Positions 57,558 through 64,000 of a DNA stretch of 64,000 nucleotides are shown in pieces. The translations under genes and the position numbers were made by a program. The notes under the pieces were generated by a model. The model was given only the letters and a program-made list of their open reading frames with translations, was not told the origin of the DNA and did not search any database. Source of the DNA: Arcobacter sp. CECT 8986 (GTDB lineage Bacteria; Campylobacterota; Campylobacteria; Campylobacterales; Arcobacteraceae); assembly GCF_004116725.1 (NCBI RefSeq), contig NZ_PDKG01000001.1, positions 310,001 to 374,000 on the forward strand, written 5' to 3'. Numbering within the stretch: position 1 is the stretch's first letter; every line of letters begins with the position of its first letter.

Positions 57558-57983
57558 TTAGAAATTTAATCCAATCTTATAAGTGTAAATTGATACATAA
57601 ATAAATAAAAACATACATAACAAATAAAAAGAAATCTCTACAAGAAAAAAGCTAAGAGGCATTGGTTCTATAAAAGTATTAATAAAAATTGAAATAATCA
57701 TATAAGATAAAAATGCAATTTGCATAATAATATTAGTAAATACTTGTAGACTGAAAAAAGAAAAAACTTTTGAAAACGACCTTGTTCTTCTGATAGTATT
57801 AATTTTATAAAAAATACAATACACAGTAAAAAAAATATATATATTTTGGATTTTAATATTGCAACAAGCAAAGGAAGAGTTGCTAAAGTTCATATAAACT
57901 ATATACATAATTTTTATCAAGATTAATAAAAAAAAAGTATTATAGACAAATAAATTATAATTTTTAATACTTGATTTTTTCAT
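57558..57983 (-). CDS. putative small polytopic membrane protein
   Basis: The 141-residue protein has about four hydrophobic segments and a basic loop (INTIRRTRSFSK). It is very AT-rich, with no good ribosome-binding site before the ATG. No family is recognised. It could be a real inner-membrane protein or an open frame in AT-rich DNA. It lies upstream of frdC in the same direction. Confidence 0.45.
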   Translation of the reverse strand: MKKSSIKNYNLFVYNTFFLLILIKIMYIVYMNFSNSSFACCNIKIQNIYIFFTVYCIFYKINTIRRTRSFSKVFSFFSLQVFTNIIMQIAFLSYMIISIFINTFIEPMPLSFFLVEISFYLLCMFLFIYVSIYTYKIGLNF

Positions 57984-58007
57984 ATATGAATTTTAATCAA
58001 TTCATAG

Positions 58008-58022
58008 GTCAGAATTTGTCAA
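58008..58022 (-). promoter_or_regulatory. TTGAC-type direct-repeat site D
   Basis: Minus-strand TTGACAAATTCTGACC has half-sites 10 bp apart, as in sites A-C. It lies 25-39 bp before the putative membrane-protein gene at 57983. Confidence 0.35.
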
Positions 58023-58111
58023 TATTTAAACTTATTTGTATTTTATAATTTGCTAAAAATAACTTTTAAGGTAGACAGTTTAATAACATATCTTTAATAA
58101 TTTTAAAGGTC

Positions 58112-58218
58112 AGAGAGTTTTTATTATCTAGGGGATAGAAACTTATTTACTAGTGAATATTTCCATCACTTAAACACAAAAGGAACAATTACTAGTAAAA
58201 TATTTATAAAAACTCTCT
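58112..58218. repeat. 107-bp block with 13-bp terminal inverted repeats
   Basis: AGAGAGTTTTTAT (58112-58124) is perfectly complementary to 58206-58218. Inside, TTTACTAGT and ACTAGTAAA form a second nested pair. This could be a small non-autonomous mobile element or a structured RNA. No target-site duplication is clear. Confidence 0.45.
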
Positions 58219-58362
58219 ATACTTTAATTATAACTCTAAAGACTATTTTTGAATATAATAATATTCCATGAAGATTGTCTATTTCTGCAAAATATATATT
58301 TTACAGATAAACCAATGACTTTTTATACATATCTATATATGTCAAATGAAGAACAAAATTAG

Positions 58363-58503
58363 TCACTTGTAACCTATCAAAATGCAATTTCTAGGACTGT
58401 ATAGAGGTTTAAACTGACTAAAATAAGACTTCGTTTGACAAACAAGTTCAATAAACTGTTCTTTTTGGAGAATGTTCAACAATTCAACTCTTTTTGTAAT
58501 AGG
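58363..58503 (-). pseudogene. possible gene fragment
   Basis: There are 46 open codons without a start, reading PITKRVELLNILQKEQFIEL and on, ending in TGA. A second protein-like frame continues after the stop with a shift, as in a decayed gene. The family is not recognised. Confidence 0.25.
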
Positions 58504-58616
58504 CTATTTTTAGTAAAAACTGCTCAAAAAGTAAGAGAAAGGACAGTAATAATAAGTGTAGAAGATTGATATTATATTTAATAAATACTATAATATAGAA
58601 TATTTAAGGGATAAAA

Positions 58617-59390
58617 ATGAACAAATTTGATTATAAAAATAAATTAGAGATCACTGCATTAAAAGCTAATATTTCTGATTTTACTCAAAAGAGACATTTT
58701 CATGAAGAGTTTTCGCTAGGAGTAACTTTAAATAATACACAGCTAAATAGTATTGCTGATTCTTCTAATTTAATTGATAAAAATGCAGTTATGCTTTTTA
58801 ATCCCAATGAAGTTCATGAATGTACTTTAGGAAAGTATAAAGATGGAGTAGATTATGTTATGCTTTATCTCAAGCCAGAACTTATTTTTGAAGCACTAGA
58901 AAAAAAAGAGATTTTTAGATTTGATTCACCTATTATTTATAATGAAAAAATCAAAAATGACATTTTATCTTTAAGTAGTGCAATATTAAATCAAAAAGAG
59001 GAATCAGTTTGTAGCGAACTTTATCTAAATCTTGTGGATAACTTTAGAGCAGAAGATTTGATTTCAAAATATAAAAATGAAAATGAATTTATAAAAAAAG
59101 CAAAAGAGATAATTTACTATGAACTTGATGATGTTCTTGATTTAGAACAAATCTCAAAAGAATTGAATCTTTCAAGATTTCAATTTATAAGATTGTTTAA
59201 ATCAAATACTGGAATTACGCCTTATCAATATTTTTTAAATATGAAACTAATTCATGCAAAAAAGCATCTTGATAAAACAAAAGATTTATATGAAACCCTC
59301 GTAGAATATGGTTTTTCAGACCTTTCACATTTTAATAGACACTTCAAAAAAACATTTGGAATAACTGCATACGAATATATTTCAAAATAA
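58617..59390 (+). CDS. AraC-family transcription regulator
   Basis: The 257-residue protein has an N-terminal cupin-like ligand domain (KRHFHEEFSLGVTL, NEVHEC) and a C-terminal double helix-turn-helix (LEQISKELNLSRFQFIRLFK... YGFSDLSHFNRHFKKTFGI). This layout is typical of regulators beside amino-acid or drug exporters, such as the DMT gene that converges on it. Confidence 0.93.
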   Translation: MNKFDYKNKLEITALKANISDFTQKRHFHEEFSLGVTLNNTQLNSIADSSNLIDKNAVMLFNPNEVHECTLGKYKDGVDYVMLYLKPELIFEALEKKEIFRFDSPIIYNEKIKNDILSLSSAILNQKEESVCSELYLNLVDNFRAEDLISKYKNENEFIKKAKEIIYYELDDVLDLEQISKELNLSRFQFIRLFKSNTGITPYQYFLNMKLIHAKKHLDKTKDLYETLVEYGFSDLSHFNRHFKKTFGITAYEYISK

Positions 59391-59402
59391 ACAAAAGAGA
59401 AC

Positions 59403-60281
59403 TTATCTCTTTTTGTTTATTATAAATACTCCTGAAAATATAAGCAGTGTTGCAATAACATCTACAAAGGTAATGTTTTCTCCAACTAAAAAATATCCAA
59501 TAAGAAGAGCAACTACAGGTGGAATATATGTAACCGATGATGCATTTACAGCTCCAAGATTTTCGATTAAGTAATAGTATATAATATATGCTAAACCTGT
59601 ACCTAATAATCCCAATCCTATTATCAAACCTAAAAATACATGAGTGTCTGATACTACACTTGTAATTCCATTATAATCAGTAATAAAAACCAATAAAATT
59701 AATGCAAATCCCAGTTGATAAGTAGTTAATGCAGCAAAATGTATTTTTAAAGGAGTTATAAATTTTTTTGCATATACAAATGACATTCCTAAAATTAAAG
59801 AGCCTAAAATTATTGAGATGATACCTTCTAAATTAGCTTCTAATAAATTTGCATCATAGGGCTTCGCAATAAGAACAACACCAACTAACCCTACAAATAT
59901 TCCTACGATTTTAATAAAATTTATTTTTTCCTCTTTCAGAAAAAGAATAGCTAGAATATAAGTAAACAAAGGGATTGAACCACTTAAGGCTCCTGTAACA
60001 CCTGATAAAAGTAAAGATGAAGCTTTTATAAAAAAGTAGTAGTATACAGTTGTTCCAAGCAATGACATCATAAAAAAATGAAAACTATATTTTAAATGCT
60101 TTATTCTCATCACTTTTAACTTATATGCATAAAATTAAACAGGTATAAATCCAAATAAAACACGAATCAATACAATTTGTATCTCAGATAAGTAATCACT
60201 TGCAAGTTTCATATATATAAAGTTTGAACCCCAAATAAGACCAAGGGTCCAAAATAAAATAAACGGTAAATTTTTTAACAT
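59403..60281 (-). pseudogene. EamA/DMT transporter with an in-frame premature stop
   Basis: A full-length frame runs from ATG at 60281 (AAGGA upstream) and encodes a normal EamA start (PFILFWTLGLIWGSNFIYMK). Codon 49 is TAA (60135-60137), and the same frame continues (FYAYKLKVMRIKHLKYSFHF) through about ten membrane segments to the stop at 59403. One base change explains the break. The remaining open frame, 59403-60113, lacks the first membrane segments and probably makes no working transporter. Confidence 0.85.
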
Positions 60282-60423
60282 TAAAATCCTTTAAATTTTT
60301 GAAGAATTTTAACCCTTTAAAAAAATATTGCATAGAACATTGTTGCAATTTTATACTATAAATAAAAAACTTTACCTATAAATTTATAAGCTAGACTAAG
60401 TATATAATCTCTTTTATTTATTA

Positions 60424-61068
60424 TTAAATACTTCTCAATTCTTTAATTCCAATGTAAGAACCAAGTCCAAACAAAATTGAAGCAGAAACTCTTTCTTGTA
60501 TTTGTTGTGCTTTTTTACTTTTTTTGATAAGAGCAGACACTTTACTTGAAAATATTGCAACTAAAAAGTCACATGGAATTGCAGAAACCACTACAATAAT
60601 CCCAAAAATCAATAATTGAAATGAAACAGAACCAATTTCTGGATTTACAAACTGAGGTAAAAAGGCTATGAAAAATAGAGCTGTTTTTGGATTTGTTAAT
60701 TCTATTAAAATACTTTCAAAAAATATTCTTGATAGAGGTTTATAACTTGATTTTTTAGTCTCTTGCACTTCACTGTTCTCAAAGCTTGACTTAAAATATT
60801 TAATTCCTAAATAAATCAAATAAAATGCCCCTAAAAGCTTAATAATAATATACAAAGTTGGAGAGTGTTTAAATATGGCTGCCAAACCCAAAACTGTTGC
60901 AAGAACATGGAAAAGTCCACCTACTGCTAAACCAAGTGCTGCAACAATTCCACCTGGTACTCCTTGAGATATTGATCTTGCCATTACATATAAGTTTGAA
61001 GGTCCTGGAGAAATATGCATAATTAATGTTGCAAGTGTAAAAGTTAATAATACTTCTATTGCTGGCAT
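60424..61068 (-). CDS. LysE/RhtB-family amino-acid exporter
   Basis: The 214-residue protein has about six membrane segments, the family motif HISPGPSNLYVMARSISQG near the N-terminus and NPKTALFFIAFLPQF. It is a likely exporter of an amino acid or a related compound, and a single gene. Confidence 0.92.
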   Translation of the reverse strand: MPAIEVLLTFTLATLIMHISPGPSNLYVMARSISQGVPGGIVAALGLAVGGLFHVLATVLGLAAIFKHSPTLYIIIKLLGAFYLIYLGIKYFKSSFENSEVQETKKSSYKPLSRIFFESILIELTNPKTALFFIAFLPQFVNPEIGSVSFQLLIFGIIVVVSAIPCDFLVAIFSSKVSALIKKSKKAQQIQERVSASILFGLGSYIGIKELRSI

Positions 61069-61231
61069 TTAAATCCTTTATTTTTTATTATAGGCTGTTT
61101 ATACCATATATTTTTAAAATATTTATTTAGTTATTGTTTCTTTTTATATTATTATTGGAAAATTTATCAATCTAGTATTTTATTTATGATAATTTAGTAA
61201 ACTGTGTATATTCAAACTAAAAAAGATAAAA

Positions 61232-61513
61232 TTAATAAAATCTATGCCTATTCAATTTATATAAAAGCTCCTTATATATACATTCATTTAGCCTAAAATG
61301 TATCTCTTTTATTTTAGATACATGAAAAAATTCTGAGAATAAATCTTGCTTATTGTTTATATCTTCTTTGAAAATTTTATAATTAACCTCTTTCATATCT
61401 TTATCAAAAACAATATTAAAACACTCGGCATCTTCGTATATATACTCTACATCATTGTTATTAAATAACTTTTTTTGTTGTAACTCTTTCCATAATTTTA
61501 AATTAATGTACAT
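61232..61513 (-). CDS. small hypothetical protein
   Basis: The 93-residue soluble, charged protein has AAGGATTAG upstream of its ATG. The family is not recognised. It is divergent from the LysR gene, with 110 bp between starts. Confidence 0.55.
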   Translation of the reverse strand: MYINLKLWKELQQKKLFNNNDVEYIYEDAECFNIVFDKDMKEVNYKIFKEDINNKQDLFSEFFHVSKIKEIHFRLNECIYKELLYKLNRHRFY

Positions 61514-61623
61514 TAAAACTAATCCTTCAAAATCAATTTAATTTAATAAATTTTATTGCATATTATCATTTTAAGTTATTGAAGTAAAATTATCCATAAC
61601 TTAAAATGATAAAAGGAGTAAAA

Positions 61624-62451
61624 ATGGATTCACATTTATTAAAAGTATTTGTAGCAGTTGCAAAAAAAGGCAATATATCACAAGCTGCTATAGAATTAGA
61701 TTGTGCCCAATCTAATGTAACATCTAGAATTAAACAATTAGAAAAGAACTTAGACATAAAACTATTTAACAGAGTATCAAAAGGTGTAAAACTAACATAT
61801 GAGGGAGAAAAGTTATACCCAGATGCTGTTGAAATTATTCATAAACTTGAAGAAGCAGAAGCAAAAATAAAAAATCTAAACAAACAAGAGATATTAAAAG
61901 TATCATCTACACAAGTAAATGCTCCGATAAGACTTGTACCTTTTATTTCAAAATTAAAAAAAGATTTTCCAGAAAAAAAAATAGAACTTTATACAAACAC
62001 ATCTTTATTGGTAATTGACTCAATTCTCAATTATGATGTAGATATTGGATTTATATGTGGAAAAACTGAACATAAAGATATAAAAATTTTAAAAGAGTTT
62101 GAAGAAGAATTATATATAGTAGAAGCCTTAAATGACAATATTCAAAACTGCGTATTTACTTATATTGATTCTTGTATCTATTATATATATTTAGCATCAT
62201 TGTTAAGAAATGAAGGTAATAATGATTTTGAAACGGTAACAATTGAAAATTATGAAACTATTTTAGCTTGTGTTGAACTTGGGATGGGAAGAGCAATACT
62301 ACCAATAAACTTGATTAAAAAATATGGATATGAAAATAAACTAAAATTAAAAAAAGTTGATGATTCAAACACAAATTTTTCTACTTGTTTAATCTGTAGA
62401 AAAGACAATGAACCTAATGAAATCAATTATTTTAAAAATATAGAATTATAA
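61624..62451 (+). CDS. LysR-family transcription regulator
   Basis: The protein has about 275 residues, an N-terminal helix-turn-helix (LLKVFVAVAKKGNISQAAIELDC) and a C-terminal substrate-binding fold. I choose ATG at 61624 because AAAAGGAG lies directly upstream; the ATG at 61606 would place that site inside the gene. It leads a run with the GGCT-like and MFS genes. Confidence 0.92.
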   Translation: MDSHLLKVFVAVAKKGNISQAAIELDCAQSNVTSRIKQLEKNLDIKLFNRVSKGVKLTYEGEKLYPDAVEIIHKLEEAEAKIKNLNKQEILKVSSTQVNAPIRLVPFISKLKKDFPEKKIELYTNTSLLVIDSILNYDVDIGFICGKTEHKDIKILKEFEEELYIVEALNDNIQNCVFTYIDSCIYYIYLASLLRNEGNNDFETVTIENYETILACVELGMGRAILPINLIKKYGYENKLKLKKVDDSNTNFSTCLICRKDNEPNEINYFKNIEL

Positions 62452-62462
62452 AAGGAATAAAA

Positions 62463-62792
62463 TTGGAAAAACTATTTATATATGGAACACTTGCACCTGG
62501 AATACCAAATGAACATAAACTAAGTGATATAAAAGGAGTTTGGAAAGAAGCAACAGTAAAAGGAAGACTTCACCAAGAAGGATGGGGAGCACAGATGGGA
62601 TATCCTGGAATTGTTTTAGATGAAACTGCCCAAAGTGTTCAAGGATTTTTATTTAGTTCAGATGAACTTTACAAAAAGTGGGAGCTTTTAGATTCTTTTG
62701 AAGGAGATGAATATCAAAGAACACTTACAAAAGTACAACTTAGTGATGGCACTATTGAAGAAGCATTTATTTATGAATTGAATCAAAAGTAA
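62463..62792 (+). CDS. gamma-glutamylcyclotransferase-like (AIG2-type) protein
   Basis: The 109-residue protein has the YGTLAPG loop (7-13), the YPGIV segment and the catalytic-type Glu in LDSFEGDEY. The fold is shared by gamma-glutamylcyclotransferases and gamma-glutamylamine cyclotransferases. The start is TTG at 62463 with AAAGGAA upstream. Confidence 0.88.
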   Translation: MEKLFIYGTLAPGIPNEHKLSDIKGVWKEATVKGRLHQEGWGAQMGYPGIVLDETAQSVQGFLFSSDELYKKWELLDSFEGDEYQRTLTKVQLSDGTIEEAFIYELNQK

Positions 62793-62796
62793 GTTT

Positions 62797-63933
62797 ATGA
62801 AAAAACTTGATTTATTTATTTTAGTATATTGCATAATAATTGTCTTTTCAGTTATGTATGCAACTCAACCTTTACAACCATTGCTTGCAAAAGAGTTTGA
62901 TATTTCAATTACCAAAGCTTCTCAATTTACGGCTGTAATTATGCTATTTCTAGCTATTTCACCAATTATTTATGGATATATTTTAGAAAAAGTAAATGCA
63001 AAAAAGATGTTAATAAACTCTTCAATGATTTTATTTGTAACAAATATCTTACTTGGACTTTCTTATAACTATGAATTTTTCTTATTATTTAGAACTATTG
63101 AGGCTTTAGTAGTACCTGCTATATTAACTTCACTTATGAGTATACTTGCAAATATAGATAAAGATAATATCAAAAAAAATATGTCTATTTATGTAGCGGC
63201 TACTGTATTTGGTGGACTTGTTGGTAGAGTTTTCTCGGGATTCATTGCTACTACATTTTCTTATGAGTATGTATTTAATTCATTGTCTTTAGGTATTCTA
63301 ATCTCTTTATATTTTATAAATAAATTCACTTATGAAGGGGAAGCAACAATTGTTAAACCAAAAATAAGTGATGTAACTTCAATACTAAAAGATAAAAGAT
63401 TCACAACAATTTACTTACTTATGTTTTGCATATTTTTTGTATTTGCAGGAGTTTTAAATGTCTTACCTTTTAGATTAAAGGAGATATCAAATGATATATC
63501 TGAGTTTCGTATTTCACTTTTATATTTAGGTTATGGGATGGGAATATTAGTGTCCTTAAACTCAAAAAAGATTATTAAGTTTTTTAAAAGTGAATTAAAT
63601 ACTATTTTATTTGGAATTGTATTTTTTCTATTTATAACAATATTTCTAAAAATACCAAATGTTTTAGTAATGTTTGGATTAATATTCCTTTTTTGTTTAG
63701 GTATGTTTACAGTTCATACAGTAAGTACTGGTCTTGCAAATTCATTAAGAGCTTCTCAAAAATCTCTAACATCAGGAATGTATTTATCTTTTTATTATCT
63801 TGGTGGTGCAGTAGGTTCTTTTGTTCCTTCTATTATTTATGAAAAATATGGATGGAATGTTGTTCTTTACACATTTTGTATTATCTTATGTGTAATTTTA
63901 ATATTAATAATAAATCGTAGAAAAATATTTTAA
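62797..63933 (+). CDS. MFS transporter
   Basis: The 378-residue protein has about 12 membrane segments and an N-terminal MYATQPLQPLLAKEFDIS, typical of the YnfM-like drug/metabolite efflux group. It lies 4 bp after the GGCT-like gene and probably exports a small metabolite under LysR control. Confidence 0.9.
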   Translation: MKKLDLFILVYCIIIVFSVMYATQPLQPLLAKEFDISITKASQFTAVIMLFLAISPIIYGYILEKVNAKKMLINSSMILFVTNILLGLSYNYEFFLLFRTIEALVVPAILTSLMSILANIDKDNIKKNMSIYVAATVFGGLVGRVFSGFIATTFSYEYVFNSLSLGILISLYFINKFTYEGEATIVKPKISDVTSILKDKRFTTIYLLMFCIFFVFAGVLNVLPFRLKEISNDISEFRISLLYLGYGMGILVSLNSKKIIKFFKSELNTILFGIVFFLFITIFLKIPNVLVMFGLIFLFCLGMFTVHTVSTGLANSLRASQKSLTSGMYLSFYYLGGAVGSFVPSIIYEKYGWNVVLYTFCIILCVILILIINRRKIF

Positions 63934-63944
63934 AAGGAATTATC

Positions 63945-64000
63945 ATGATAAATATTCAAAGATTAGATCACTTAGTTTTAACAGTAAAGGATATTAATAA
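63945..64000 (+). CDS. VOC (glyoxalase/dioxygenase-like) protein, 3' truncated
   Basis: ATG at 63945 has AAAGGAA upstream. The first 18 codons read INIQRLDHLVLTVKDIN, the typical first strand of VOC-fold proteins. It continues beyond the window. Confidence 0.75.
   Translation, partial: MINIQRLDHLVLTVKDIN

Larger units (their letters stand above)
57984..58616. other. 633-bp gap with nested inverted repeats and a gene fragment
   Basis: It holds a fourth TTGAC-type repeat on the minus strand (58008-58022), a 107-bp block bounded by perfect 13-bp inverted repeats (58112-58218), and a protein-like minus-strand fragment (58363-58503). No intact gene is seen. Confidence 0.6.

Noticed and set aside
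1-64000. CRISPR arrays, rRNA or tRNA genes, riboswitches
   Set aside because: No regularly spaced repeats, cloverleaf-like blocks or known riboswitch cores were seen on reading the intergenic regions. A covariance-model scan would settle it.

Overview
The window is a low-GC, densely packed bacterial chromosome segment. Its gene content and order point to the Campylobacterota, most likely the Arcobacteraceae. Evidence includes the frdCAB order with a dihaem FrdC, a three-domain desulforubrerythrin, the msbA-pyrD-M16 peptidase-dapA-SDR run, and the rny / 5-FCL / tlpA / ftsY / radA group. From memory, both of the last two runs are also linked in Campylobacter jejuni. No rRNA, tRNA, CRISPR array or intact insertion sequence was seen.

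Layout. 2-6373: c-di-GMP and sensing genes, comprising a truncated Cache/HD-GYP protein and a convergent three-gene operon (TonB-dependent receptor, small periplasmic protein, membrane GGDEF-EAL). 6591-7085: tpx. 7207-13067: a six-gene minus-strand operon with overlaps or gaps of at most 11 bp. It encodes a Gly/Ser-rich small protein, a PfkB-nucleoside deoxyribosyltransferase fusion, a QueC-like ATPase, a Dgt-type dNTPase, an unrecognised protein, and a Cas4-like plus DEDD-like nuclease. It looks like a nucleotide-centred defence island and is the best candidate here for an undescribed system. 13455-18250: a SHOCT protein, a REC-REC-PAS-EAL protein and an HBM-type chemoreceptor ending in a CheR-tether pentapeptide. 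18539-28202: housekeeping and transport (XRE regulator, TIGR02757, nitroreductase, SDR, NhaC, DppC-like permease, rsmD, rny, 5-FCL, TlpA, ftsY). 28227-31885: a Cache-only sensor, a response regulator and a histidine kinase, followed by a TsdA-type dihaem cytochrome c. 31894-40065: esterase, DMT transporter, radA, ybeY, a cation/Ca exchanger, a PerR-like regulator divergent from desulforubrerythrin, and an exported nuclease-like protein. 40148-49007: murJ, msbA-like, pyrD, M16 peptidase, dapA, FabL-like SDR, pgsA, rseP.

49008-58616: a decayed 0.7-kb gap, a WYL regulator, a DASS anion transporter, a fumarase/aspartase-superfamily lyase and the quinol:fumarate reductase operon. These look functionally linked: dicarboxylate uptake, release of fumarate, then fumarate respiration. 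The lyase and frdC upstream regions share a 10-bp-spaced TTGAC direct repeat. The frdB-lyase intergenic region holds three strong inverted repeats and a second promoter-like copy, which may define a small RNA. 58617-64000: an accessory regulator/transporter region (AraC, a DMT transporter broken by one in-frame stop, LysE, LysR, GGCT-like, MFS, and the start of a VOC protein).

Many starts are TTG or GTG. Starts were chosen by ribosome-binding-site position where this was decisive. All functional calls rest on motif reading; no database search was run.
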